Positions 15,684 through 23,362 of a stretch of DNA of 32,894 nucleotides are shown here, in pieces (positions within the stretch are counted from its first letter, which is position 1; each line of letters starts with the position of its first letter). The stretch is from an uncultured Muribaculaceae bacterium. Its GTDB lineage: Bacteria > Bacteroidota > Bacteroidia > Bacteroidales > Muribaculaceae. The notes under the pieces are model-generated. The model did not search any database. It was not told the DNA's origin and saw nothing but the letters and a program-made list of their open reading frames with translations. Both the position numbers and the translations under genes were made by a program. The stretch lies in assembly GCA_944321715.1 (NCBI GenBank), contig CALUMJ010000031.1:1-32894 (forward strand), in the 5' to 3' direction.

Positions 15684-17456
15684 ATGTATAGGACAAAAAC
15701 TTGTGGAGAACTTCGCTTGGCCGATGCCGGCGAAGTGGTGACATTGGCCGGCTGGGTGCAACGCAGCCGCAAGTTGGGGGGTATGACCTTCGTTGACTTG
15801 CGCGACCGATATGGTATTACCCAGATAGTGTTCAACAACGAGGTTGACGCATCGCTATGCGAGCAGGCCAACCATCTGGGGCGTGAATACGTGGTGCAGG
15901 TGCGTGGCACAGTGTCGGAACGCCAAAGCAAAAACGCCAACCTTCCCACTGGCGAAATCGAAATCATCGCCAGCGAGCTTAACATACTCAACCGCAGCGA
16001 GGTGCCACCATTCACTATCGAAGACAATTCGGACGGCGGCGACGACCTGCGTATGCAGTTCCGCTACTTGGACTTGCGCCGCAATGCCGTTCGCCGCAAC
16101 CTTGAGTTGCGCCACCGCATGGGATTCGAGTTGCGAAAGTATCTAAACGACAATGGTTTCCTTGAAGTCGAAACACCTATATTGGTGAAATCGACGCCCG
16201 AGGGTGCACGCGACTTCGTGGTGCCATCGCGCATGAACCCGGGGCAATTCTATGCCTTGCCACAGTCGCCGCAGCTTTATAAACAATTGTTGATGGTGGC
16301 CGGATTCGACCGTTATTTCCAAATTGCCAAATGCTTCCGCGATGAAGACTTGCGTGCCGACCGCCAGCCCGAGTTTACACAAATCGACTGTGAAATGTCG
16401 TTTGTAGAGCAAGAAGATGTGCTGCAAATGTTTGAAGGCCTCGTGAAGCACATTTTCAAATATGTGCGCAATATCGACTTTACCGAACCATTCCCGCGCA
16501 TGACTTGGGCCGATGCCATGAAATACTATGGCAGCGACAAGCCCGACATTCGTTTCGGCATGACATTTGTCGAACTCAAAGACCTCACCGAAGGGCACAA
16601 TTTTGTGGTATTTGACAGTGCCGAATACGTGGGTGCCATTTGCGCCAAGGGGTGCGCTTCATACACCCGCAAGCAAATCGACGAATTGACCGAATTTGTC
16701 AAACGCCCACAAATAGGTGCGAAAGGCCTCGTGTGGGTGAAAGTGGAAAATGACGGCTCAATCAAGAGCAGCGTGGGCAAATTCTATAGCGAGGACGACT
16801 TGCGCACGTGGGTCGAACGCTGCAAGGCTCAACCGGGCGACTTGTTGCTGATACTTGCAGGCAAGACGATGCCCACACGCAAGGCACTCAACGAGTTGCG
16901 CTTGGAAATGGGCAACCGCTTAGGGCTGCGCGACAAGGACACATTCGCTCCGCTGTGGGTTATCGACTTCCCGATGTTTGAATGGGACGAGGAAACGCAA
17001 CGTTATTATGCCATGCACCACCCATTCACCAAACCTAAGGACGAGGATATTCCGCTACTCGACAGCGACACTGGCAATGTGCGGGCCAACGCCTACGACA
17101 TGGTGGTAAACGGTGTCGAGCTTGGCGGTGGCAGCATACGTATCCACGACCCCAAGTTGCAAGACAAGATGTTTGCCCTGCTCGGTTTCACCGAGGAACG
17201 CGCACAAGCACAATTTGGCTTCCTGATGGAGGCATTCAAGTATGGCGCACCACCACACGCCGGGCTGGCATTTGGTTTCGACCGTTTCGTGTCGATGCTT
17301 GCCGGGCTCGACAGCATTCGCGACACTATCGCATTCCCCAAGAACAACTCGGGCCGCGACATGATGAACGATGCCCCGAGCCAGCTCGACCAAGAGCAGC
17401 TCGACGAGCTTTACATCAAGGTCGATACCGAACGCATAGAGAAAAACAAGAAATAA
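15684..17456 (+). CDS. aspS: Aspartyl-tRNA synthetase
   Basis: This 590-residue class II aminoacyl-tRNA synthetase charges tRNA-Asp. It opens with the OB-fold anticodon domain (about residues 1-110, [20 protein letters not shown]). Class II motif 1 ([20 protein letters not shown]) and the [11 protein letters not shown] segment follow. Motif 2 is [18 protein letters not shown] and motif 3 is [15 protein letters not shown]. The insertion (GAD) domain typical of the bacterial enzyme occupies roughly residues 290-420. Length is normal. The stop TAA is followed at once by the ATG of the Nif3-like gene, so it heads a three-gene operon. Confidence 0.97.
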   Translation: MYRTKTCGELRLADAGEVVTLAGWVQRSRKLGGMTFVDLRDRYGITQIVFNNEVDASLCEQANHLGREYVVQVRGTVSERQSKNANLPTGEIEIIASELNILNRSEVPPFTIEDNSDGGDDLRMQFRYLDLRRNAVRRNLELRHRMGFELRKYLNDNGFLEVETPILVKSTPEGARDFVVPSRMNPGQFYALPQSPQLYKQLLMVAGFDRYFQIAKCFRDEDLRADRQPEFTQIDCEMSFVEQEDVLQMFEGLVKHIFKYVRNIDFTEPFPRMTWADAMKYYGSDKPDIRFGMTFVELKDLTEGHNFVVFDSAEYVGAICAKGCASYTRKQIDELTEFVKRPQIGAKGLVWVKVENDGSIKSSVGKFYSEDDLRTWVERCKAQPGDLLLILAGKTMPTRKALNELRLEMGNRLGLRDKDTFAPLWVIDFPMFEWDEETQRYYAMHHPFTKPKDEDIPLLDSDTGNVRANAYDMVVNGVELGGGSIRIHDPKLQDKMFALLGFTEERAQAQFGFLMEAFKYGAPPHAGLAFGFDRFVSMLAGLDSIRDTIAFPKNNSGRDMMNDAPSQLDQEQLDELYIKVDTERIEKNKK

Positions 17457-18548
17457 ATGAAAATCTGCGAAATCATCGATGCCATCGAGCAATATGCACC
17501 GCTGCACCTGCAAGAGCCGTGGGACAATGCCGGCTTGCAGGTGGGCGATGCTGGCCGTGAGGCCACGGGTGCGCTGCTGTGTGTCGATGTCACCGAGGCG
17601 GTGATGGCCGAAGCAGTAGAGCGGGGCGTGAACCTCGTCGTTTCGCACCACCCGTTGCTGTTCCGTGGACTGAAACGCATCACGGGAAATTCGTCGGTGG
17701 AGCGCATCGTGGCAACGGCTTTAAAGCACGACATAGCTGTGTACTCGGCGCATACCAATATGGACAGTGCAAACGGCGGGGTGTCGTGGGCAACGGGGCG
17801 CATGGTTGGGCTGACACGTATGCGCACCCTTGTGCCACAACCAGCACAGATGATGAAGTTGTCGGTGTTTGTGCCAGTGGCAAGTTGCGAAGCCGTCAGT
17901 GAAGCCTTGTGGTCGGCGGGAGCTGGGAAAATTGGCAACTATGACCGTTGCGCCTATATGGTTGACGGACGTGGCACTTATCGTCCATTAGATGGTGCGC
18001 ACCCGGCCATAGGCGAGGTGGGCAGCAATCACACCGAGGGAGAAACTCGCATTGAGGTGGTGTTCCACTCAAGCATTTGCGCCAGGGTGGTGCAAGCCAT
18101 GCTTGCGGCCCATCCCTACGAAGAACCGGCTTTCGACCTCGTGAAACTTGAAAACAATGCCGCAACTGGGCTTGGAGTAATCGGCGAAATAGAAACGCCG
18201 ATGGCTGCCGCCGATTATATAGCATTTGTGAAAAACGCACTTGCCATAGGTGCTATCCCATACGCTGGCGATGCTTCAAGGACAATACGGCGTGTGGCAT
18301 TGTGTGGCGGCGCAGGTGCCGAGTTCATCGGCACGGCAATCGCACAAGGAGCCGACATATACATGTGTGGCGACCTGAAATACCACGACTACACTACGCA
18401 TTGCGACCGTATCGTGTTGGCCAACATAGGGCATTACGAGAGCGAACAATGTACAAAAGGAATTTTTTATGAAATAATTCGGAAAAAATTCCCTAACTTT
18501 GCAACCTATTATGCTGACCAGGATAAAAATCCAATAAGTTATGGCTAA
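17457..18548 (+). CDS. Nif3-like dinuclear metal-centre protein (YbgI family)
   Basis: This 363-residue member of the Nif3/YqfO family forms hexameric rings with a two-metal site in known structures. Metal-ligand positions are visible: His64-His65 in VVSHHPLLF, His99 and Asp103 in SAHTNMD, and His326 and Glu330 in GHYESEQ. Between the two halves sits the CutA-like insert of the longer bacterial form (about residues 130-240), as in Bacillus YqfO. The biochemical role is not settled; the GTP cyclohydrolase label in databases is weakly supported. The ATG follows the aspS stop with no gap, and the end overlaps the next gene by 8 bases. The pairing with a zinc-ribbon protein is common in Bacteroidetes. 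Confidence 0.93.
   Translation: MKICEIIDAIEQYAPLHLQEPWDNAGLQVGDAGREATGALLCVDVTEAVMAEAVERGVNLVVSHHPLLFRGLKRITGNSSVERIVATALKHDIAVYSAHTNMDSANGGVSWATGRMVGLTRMRTLVPQPAQMMKLSVFVPVASCEAVSEALWSAGAGKIGNYDRCAYMVDGRGTYRPLDGAHPAIGEVGSNHTEGETRIEVVFHSSICARVVQAMLAAHPYEEPAFDLVKLENNAATGLGVIGEIETPMAAADYIAFVKNALAIGAIPYAGDASRTIRRVALCGGAGAEFIGTAIAQGADIYMCGDLKYHDYTTHCDRIVLANIGHYESEQCTKGIFYEIIRKKFPNFATYYADQDKNPISYG
18494..18501 (+). promoter_or_regulatory. Possible internal promoter before the zinc-ribbon gene
   Basis: TAACTTTG lies inside the end of the Nif3-like gene and matches the -7 consensus. It predicts a start near 18508, about 33 bases before the next ATG. No -33 element is visible, so this may be chance. 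Confidence 0.3.
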
Positions 18549-19332
18549 CGAAAAGACAAAACAAGAAAAAGAGTTGACTGTAGAAGAACGTTTGAAGACC
18601 CTCTACCAGTTGCAGACTATCTTGTCGGAAACCGACCGCATCAAGACTATACGCGGCGAGTTGCCACTCGAAGTGCAAGACCTTGAGGACGAGGTGGAAG
18701 GATTGCAGACGCGTATTCAAAATTACAAAAACGACATTGCAAAATTGCAAGATGACGTGCAGAAACAAAAGCGCGACATCGAGGAAGCAAAAGCACGCAT
18801 CGACAAATATACCGAGCAGCAAAACAACGTGCGAAACAACCGCGAATTTGACTTCCTTACCAAGGAAATCGAATACGAGCACCTCAATATAGAACTTGCC
18901 GAAAAGCGCATAAACGAATTTTCAAAACAAATCGAACAACGCAACAGCGACGTGGCTACTGCCGAGGAAAACCTTGCCGACCGCAAGCATATCCTTGAGG
19001 AAAAGAAGGGCGAGTTGAACGAAATTGTTTCGGAAACCAAGCAAGACGAGGAAAAACTGCGCGAACAGGCAAAGAAGCTCGAAAGTAAAATCGAGCCACG
19101 CTTGCTCGCTGCATTCAAGCGCATACGCAAGAATGCCCGCAATGGGCTTGGCATCGTGTATATCCAGCGTAACGCTTGTGGAGGTTGCTTCAACCGCATC
19201 CCACCGCAACGCCAAATTGAAATAAAGATGCGCAAGAAGGTTATTGTGTGTGAATATTGCGGACGCATACTCATTGACCCTGAGCTTGCCGGGGTGAAGG
19301 AGGGTGAAGAAATGGCTAACAACACTAAATAA
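18541..19332 (+). CDS. Coiled-coil protein with C-terminal C4 zinc ribbon
   Basis: Residues 1-185 of this 263-residue protein form a long, highly charged antiparallel coiled coil. The end carries a zinc ribbon with Cys213-GG-Cys216 and Cys237-EY-Cys240. The layout matches the C4-type zinc-ribbon family that includes Helicobacter HP0958 and chlamydial CdsZ. Those proteins bind RNA or act as chaperones for secretion or flagellar parts. A role in nucleic-acid or protein binding here is inferred. It overlaps the Nif3-like gene by 8 bases and ends the aspS operon, with a terminator 28 bases after the stop. Confidence 0.9.
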   Translation: MANEKTKQEKELTVEERLKTLYQLQTILSETDRIKTIRGELPLEVQDLEDEVEGLQTRIQNYKNDIAKLQDDVQKQKRDIEEAKARIDKYTEQQNNVRNNREFDFLTKEIEYEHLNIELAEKRINEFSKQIEQRNSDVATAEENLADRKHILEEKKGELNEIVSETKQDEEKLREQAKKLESKIEPRLLAAFKRIRKNARNGLGIVYIQRNACGGCFNRIPPQRQIEIKMRKKVIVCEYCGRILIDPELAGVKEGEEMANNTK

Positions 19333-19360
19333 ATTGAATACTTGAATTTTGGTTATTTTG

Positions 19361-19400
19361 ACAGCGGTGGTGCGTGAGTGCATAGCCGCTGTTTTCTTAT
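19361..19400 (+). terminator. Terminator of the aspS operon
   Basis: ACAGCGG (19361-19367) pairs with CCGCTGT (19386-19392). The T-rich run TTTTCTTAT follows directly. Confidence 0.75.
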
Positions 19401-19445
19401 TGCACCATATAGTAGCCGTGATTGCATGCCGCGAGCAGCAACGGC

Positions 19446-19487
19446 AAAAAAACAGGCGGCTGTGTCATCGTTTTTGACACAGCCGCC
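19446..19487 (-). terminator. Terminator of the TetR-KASIII-fabG operon
   Basis: GGCGGCTGTGTCA and TGACACAGCCGCC form a perfect 13-base stem with a 7-base loop. On the minus strand a run of seven T follows after TG. It lies about 30 bases after the fabG stop. Confidence 0.95.
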
Positions 19488-19516
19488 TTTGCATATTACT
19501 AACCAATAATTTTTTC

Positions 19517-20263
19517 TTACATGTTCATGCCGCCGCAGCAGTGTATGACTTGGCCGGTGACATACGACGAGAGGTCGCTGGCAAGGAACAGGGCAACATT
19601 GGCGACGTCATCGGGTGTGCCGCCACGGCGCAACGGAATAGTTGCGGCCCATTGCTTCTTGGTTTCTTCCGACAGTGCATTGGTCATATCGGTGATTATG
19701 AATCCCGGGGCGATGCAGTTGGCACGGATGCCGCGCGAACCAAGTTCTTTTGCAACACTCTTGGCAAGGCCTATTAAGCCCGCCTTGGATGCCGAGTAGT
19801 TGCATTGTCCGGCATTGCCCGACACACCTACGACCGACGACATGTTGATGATGCTGCCGGCACGCTGGCGCATCATTACTGGAGCTACGGCAGATATGAA
19901 GTTGAATGCCGACTTCAAGTTTACATTAATCACAGCATCCCATTGAGCCTCGCTCATGCGCAGCAACAGGCCATCCTTGGTGATGCCGGCATTGTTGACG
20001 AGAATGTCGATATGGCCAAAGTCGGCAACAATCTGCTTGACCACGTTGGCCGTTTCTTCATAATTTGCTGCATTTGAAGCATACCCCTTGGCTTCCACAC
20101 CGAGGGCTTTTATTTCTTCTTCGGTCTTCTTTCCGTTTTCGTCGATAACAAGGTCGGTGAAAGCGATGCTTGCGCCTTCCGACGCATATTTAAGGGCGAT
20201 GGCCTTGCCGATGCCCCGTGCGGCTCCAGTGATAAGAGCCACTTTTCCTTCAAGTAATTTCAT
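19517..20263 (-). CDS. fabG: 3-oxoacyl-ACP reductase FabG (short-chain dehydrogenase)
   Basis: This NADPH-dependent reductase of fatty-acid elongation has 248 residues. The cofactor motif is TGAARGIG (residues 12-19), with NNAG at 90-93. The catalytic triad is Ser143 (MSSVVG), Tyr156 and Lys160 (NYSASK). It keeps the exact 13- and 17-residue spacing of E. coli FabG. The C-terminal end HCCGGMNM corresponds to the usual HVNGGMYM. It lies 36 bases after the KASIII gene in a TetR-headed operon. Whether it is the main FabG of the cell or a specialised copy cannot be told without the rest of the genome. Confidence 0.93.
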   Translation of the reverse strand: MKLLEGKVALITGAARGIGKAIALKYASEGASIAFTDLVIDENGKKTEEEIKALGVEAKGYASNAANYEETANVVKQIVADFGHIDILVNNAGITKDGLLLRMSEAQWDAVINVNLKSAFNFISAVAPVMMRQRAGSIINMSSVVGVSGNAGQCNYSASKAGLIGLAKSVAKELGSRGIRANCIAPGFIITDMTNALSEETKKQWAATIPLRRGGTPDDVANVALFLASDLSSYVTGQVIHCCGGMNM

Positions 20264-20299
20264 AACCTTTATATGATTGAATTAGTGAATTACAGAATT

Positions 20300-21244
20300 T
20301 TATTTTTCCACCATGAATGCTCCGCATGAGTATCCACCTCCGAATACCGTCAGGCCGAACTTGGTTCCGCGCGGATAGTTGGCAACATTCTGTGCGAGTA
20401 CAAGTGCAGCACTTGCCGACCCAGTATTGCCCAGTTCCTCGATGTTGTTGAGGAAACGGTCGTCGGGCAGTTCGAGCTGGTGTGCCACATTGTTCACGAT
20501 TCGCTTGTTAGCTTGGTGGCATATTATATAATCGAGGTCGGATATTGTCATGCCGAGCGGTTTTACCACATTGTCGAGAGCCGAAATCATGTATTGGCAA
20601 GCGCGAATGAACACATCCTTACCGAAAGGCATCGTTATGCCGTCTTCGTGCGGACGCAGGTGTACGCCCTCGGGGCCTTTGCCCACATTGCCAAGTCCAC
20701 AAGTGTAAACGCCGCGGATAGTCATGTCGGTATCGGCTGCACGCTCTTTAGAGATGAAATAGGCCACGGCTGCGTCGCCCCACAAGTGCCCGCACTTGGG
20801 GTCACTCTCGTTGCGGTAATATGTGTTATGCTCCGAGCAGATGAGCAATGCCTTGGTTGCCTTGCCCATGGCAAAATAACCCTCGATGATTTCGAGCCCA
20901 TTGACAAACGACGAACAAGCCGACGACACATAAACGGCTTTGGCTCCGTCGATTCCATATTTCTGCTGAGCCACATGTGCCAGCGTGGCGACGGTGTCGT
21001 AGGGCGAGTAGCATGCCGATACAATCAGGTCAACGTCGGTGATTGCGTAAGGCAGTGCCTTGAGGGCATCTTCTATTGCGGCAAGCCCCATTGAGTCGGA
21101 ACCTTCGCCGGGACCGGCAATCGAGCGCGTCACGATGCCCGTGCGTTGCACTATCCATTCGTTTGTAAGCCCGTTCACGTTGAGGAAATGGTCGTTATGC
21201 ACCCTTCCTGCTGGAACGTAATATCCTGTAGCGTTTATGTACAT
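20300..21244 (-). CDS. 3-oxoacyl-ACP synthase III (KASIII, FabH-like)
   Basis: This 314-residue condensing enzyme joins an acyl-CoA with malonyl-ACP. The catalytic triad is intact: Cys110 (VSSACSSF), His243 (IICHQANKRI) and Asn273 (LGNTGSAS), spaced as in E. coli FabH (112, 244, 274). FGGGYSCGAFMVEK is the usual KASIII end. The frame can be extended to a GTG at 21277 inside the TetR gene. I chose the ATG at 21244 because it has the A-rich upstream bases typical of Bacteroidetes and starts right at the first strand (MYINATGYYVP). It lies 16 bases after the TetR stop. The acyl primer preference is unknown. Confidence 0.92.
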   Translation of the reverse strand: MYINATGYYVPAGRVHNDHFLNVNGLTNEWIVQRTGIVTRSIAGPGEGSDSMGLAAIEDALKALPYAITDVDLIVSACYSPYDTVATLAHVAQQKYGIDGAKAVYVSSACSSFVNGLEIIEGYFAMGKATKALLICSEHNTYYRNESDPKCGHLWGDAAVAYFISKERAADTDMTIRGVYTCGLGNVGKGPEGVHLRPHEDGITMPFGKDVFIRACQYMISALDNVVKPLGMTISDLDYIICHQANKRIVNNVAHQLELPDDRFLNNIEELGNTGSASAALVLAQNVANYPRGTKFGLTVFGGGYSCGAFMVEK

Positions 21245-21260
21245 TTTGACTTTTGTGATT

Positions 21261-21878
21261 TTATTCTTGTTTGACACTTATTCCGTTTAGTATGAAATCT
21301 TTCAAATATTCGCGCAACTTCAGTTTCTCGATGCCCAGCTCGGCGAAGCTGTCGCGTATATAAGGCACATCCAATCCCTGGAGCGACAATATCATCACCA
21401 TTGCAGTTTGCTCGACATGCTTTACCTTGAACACACCTTGCTTGACCCCTTCGTTGAGAATCTGCTTCAAAATGTTGGCTTCGAGAGCCGTAGTGTTGCG
21501 GCGCGCGCGGTCAACCTTGCGAATGTCCATGAAGAAGCCTGCGCGCAGCGAGCCGTTGCGCAGCACGGCATCTTTATAGCATTCAAAGCGCACGAAGATG
21601 AAATCCATTAATTTCTGTTCGACTGGCTCAAGCCTGTCGAGCACTTCGGTGAGCTTCGCCACAATTTTGTCGCTCTCGGTCTTGACCACGGCGTTGTATA
21701 TGTCGCGCTTGTTGCGGAAATAGGTATAGATTGTACGCCGCCCCTTGTCCGAGGCGGCGGCAATGTCGTTCATCGTGGTATTTTCAATACCCTTTTTCGC
21801 AAACAACTGCCGTGCTATTTCTATGAGCTTGTCCCTTGTTTTCAAAATCAGTCGTGCCAAATGGTGGCAGTCTGCCAC
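21261..21878 (-). CDS. TetR/AcrR family transcriptional regulator
   Basis: This repressor-type regulator has an N-terminal helix-turn-helix (KLIEIARQLFAKKGIENTTM, NDIAAASDKGRRTIYTYFRN). A helical ligand-binding domain follows (about residues 60-200). From GTG 21878 it has 205 residues. The family normally starts near KTRDKLIEIA, so TTG 21845 (194 residues) is the likelier start; no ATG exists in this region. It heads the operon with KASIII and FabG, so a fatty acyl or related ligand and control of its own operon are reasonable inferences. A palindrome lies at its 5' end, just downstream of the predicted transcription start. Confidence 0.9.
   Translation of the reverse strand: MADCHHLARLILKTRDKLIEIARQLFAKKGIENTTMNDIAAASDKGRRTIYTYFRNKRDIYNAVVKTESDKIVAKLTEVLDRLEPVEQKLMDFIFVRFECYKDAVLRNGSLRAGFFMDIRKVDRARRNTTALEANILKQILNEGVKQGVFKVKHVEQTAMVMILSLQGLDVPYIRDSFAELGIEKLKLREYLKDFILNGISVKQE
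21864..21878. promoter_or_regulatory. Candidate TetR operator
   Basis: GTGGCAG-T-CTGCCAC is a perfect 15-base palindrome of the size bound by TetR dimers. It lies 18-32 bases downstream of the expected transcription start and overlaps the most upstream possible start codon. A regulator bound there would block its own operon. Binding is inference. Confidence 0.55.
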
Positions 21879-21902
21879 TTGCTCAATTCCACATTATGTG
21901 TG

Positions 21903-21934
21903 CAAAATTATTCATTTATCCCCAACAATACAAA
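21903..21934 (-). promoter_or_regulatory. Promoter of the TetR-KASIII-fabG operon
   Basis: On the minus strand TTTG (21934-21931), a 20-base spacer and TAATTTTG (21910-21903) match the Bacteroidetes consensus exactly. The expected start is near 21896. Confidence 0.8.
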
Positions 21935-22043
21935 ATTTTCGCCATTATTTAGCACAAAAGCCGAATTAAGAGTTAGCTTTTCGGAAGTACGTGCCAGCAT
22001 TTCGGGTGGAATAGGGTGGTTGGCTATTTTGATACATCCATGG

Positions 22044-22085
22044 AAAAATGAAAGCAGGACTGCAACTTTCGTTGAAATCCTGCTT
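22044..22085 (-). terminator. Terminator after the initiator tRNA
   Basis: AAGCAGGA and TCCTGCTT form a perfect 8-base stem with an 18-base loop that has some inner pairing. TCATTTTT follows on the minus strand. It begins 8 bases after the tRNA end. Confidence 0.8.
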
Positions 22086-22092
22086 GACCTTG

Positions 22093-22164
<72 letters not shown>

Positions 22165-22176
22165 GTATTTCGACTG

Positions 22177-22207
22177 CAAAATTACATGCTTTTGCCGTGT
22201 TTGTCAA
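22177..22207 (-). promoter_or_regulatory. Promoter of tRNA-fMet
   Basis: On the minus strand TTG (22207-22205), a 20-base spacer and TAATTTTG (22184-22177) fit the consensus. The start is expected about 6 bases before the mature tRNA. Confidence 0.75.
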
Positions 22208-22281
22208 GTATTTTGCGGTAAATATTTAGTTAAATAATATAAAATGCAATTTAATGCGCACGGAATCAATGTGTTGCAGTG

Positions 22282-22860
22282 TCAATATAACTGTGATTCA
22301 AGCCACTCAAGGCGGTCGTAATAGGTGCGTATTAAGCGGCGTTGCGACTGGACAAGCTGCATTGACGAGATTGATGGGTCGCGCTCGTTGTCGCGTTCAT
22401 AGCGGCGGAGCGAGCGTTCGGCCTCACGTATCTTGTAGCGCAATTGCCGTATCTCTGAACGGTAATACGCCCTGTCGGCCTCGCTCGGCCCCGGGTCGTA
22501 ATACTGCTGCGGCACGGTGGCTGGAGGTGTAATTGGGTAGTTGAACCCCGGTGCCGATGATGATGGAGGGGCTGCCACGACCGTGTATTGGTAGGTCTGC
22601 CCGCCAACATATAGCAGCATCGAAGTGAGGTCGATGGTGAACAATGCGTTCACGCCGCCGTAGGCATAATACATGTAATTAGACAAAAAACCTTGTGGGA
22701 AAAGCATCATAGATGTACCACCGTCAATATCCACCATTATCCCGCCCGAAACCACGGTGACTTGCACATCGGGCGCATTGGGGCATTGATAGAACAATTG
22801 CGACCGGCACGCAAGGCTCGAAACCAATGCCAAGATGAGTATTATCAGAAATCGTTTCAT
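22282..22860 (-). CDS. Hypothetical exported protein with C-terminal coiled coil
   Basis: I do not recognise this 192-residue protein. It begins with a signal peptide (MKRFLIILILALVSSLA), ending either at a poor lipobox (SSLAC, Cys18) or a standard cut near RSQ. A short beta-rich domain follows (about 25-100, VQVTVVSGGIMVDIDGG, TIDLTSMLLYVGG). A Pro/Ser linker (AAPPSSSAPGFNYPITPP) comes next, and then a charged helix (about 130-192) rich in Arg, Glu and Tyr with coiled-coil character. It sits alone between the tRNA-fMet gene and a gene-free stretch, with a good promoter 118 bases upstream. An envelope structural or scaffold role is a guess only. Confidence 0.7.
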   Translation of the reverse strand: MKRFLIILILALVSSLACRSQLFYQCPNAPDVQVTVVSGGIMVDIDGGTSMMLFPQGFLSNYMYYAYGGVNALFTIDLTSMLLYVGGQTYQYTVVAAPPSSSAPGFNYPITPPATVPQQYYDPGPSEADRAYYRSEIRQLRYKIREAERSLRRYERDNERDPSISSMQLVQSQRRLIRTYYDRLEWLESQLY

Positions 22861-22977
22861 AATGCAACCATTTTTTCAATTGTCAGTAATAATATTACCC
22901 TGTGTTAAAACCATAGATGCCCGTGGGCAAAGCTCGATTAGGCGCACTCGGTGGCAAGCTGCCTCCAGCCGCCTTTA

Positions 22978-23009
22978 CAAATATACGAAAAGTTGAGAGC
23001 AAATCCAAA
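22978..23009 (-). promoter_or_regulatory. Promoter of the 22282-22860 gene
   Basis: On the minus strand TTTG (23009-23006), a 20-base spacer and TATATTTG (22985-22978) match the consensus. The transcript would start near 22971 and carry a leader of about 110 bases containing a GC-rich imperfect hairpin (22941-22973). Confidence 0.7.
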
Positions 23010-23025
23010 AAACAGCTCGCCGATT

Positions 23026-23046
23026 TTTTGCCTCGCCGAGGCAAAA
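23026..23046. repeat. 21-base perfect palindrome upstream of a promoter
   Basis: TTTTGCCTCG, one central C, then CGAGGCAAAA. It lies 16 bases upstream of the -33 element of the promoter at 22978-23009. It may be an operator or part of a dispersed repeat. The surrounding stretch 22861-23362 has no gene. Confidence 0.6.
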
Positions 23047-23223
23047 TAGTATGGATGGCAACGCGTGGCACGTTCGTGGATATAAAAATGCAGATTTGCG
23101 TGATTTTATAGAGGGCGTATCACAATTGCAACCATGTATATTTCTCAGCGTGGCGTGGGAACCATCGGTTAGCGCATGGTTGGACGGCTTCGCCGCCACT
23201 CTCATGGGCTATCGCGTGGATTA

Positions 23224-23251
23224 AGCCCAAACCTAAAGGCCGATTTGGGCT
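23224..23251. repeat. Hairpin with flanking motif shared with the 6.95-kb hairpin
   Basis: AGCCCAAA and TTTGGGCT form an 8-base stem around 12 bases. It is followed by TAAATGAAAAAGCCGTGGC (23251-23269). Nearly the same flank follows the hairpin at 6967-7008 on the minus strand. Confidence 0.5.
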
Positions 23252-23329
23252 AAATGAAAAAGCCGTGGCAAACACCGACAATCGATTTGCTTGCGTATGT
23301 CGGGATTTTTTGCGAATATTGCACTGAAA

Positions 23330-23358
23330 TTACACGCATAAAAGTTACACGCAAAAAG
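23330..23358 (+). repeat. Two tandem 15-base repeats just before the flavodiiron gene
   Basis: TTACACGCATAAAAG (23330-23344) is followed directly by TTACACGCAAAAAG (23345-23358), four bases before the ATG. Two sites one and a half helical turns apart could bind a regulator. The A-rich end of the second copy also serves as the translation-initiation region. No TAnnTTTG box was found nearby. Confidence 0.55.
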
Positions 23359-23362
23359 AATT

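Noticed and set aside
19446-19487. GGCGGCTGTGTCA hairpin as a transposon remnant
   Set aside because: Its position after fabG and the T run on the minus strand fit a normal intrinsic terminator.
22975-23205. 76-residue open frame on the minus strand
   Set aside because: It overlaps a consensus promoter and a perfect palindrome, has no plausible domain and looks like translated repeat DNA.
23345-23358. The two direct repeats before the flavodiiron gene as the start of a CRISPR or larger repeat array
   Set aside because: Only two copies exist, with no spacer between them and no cas genes.
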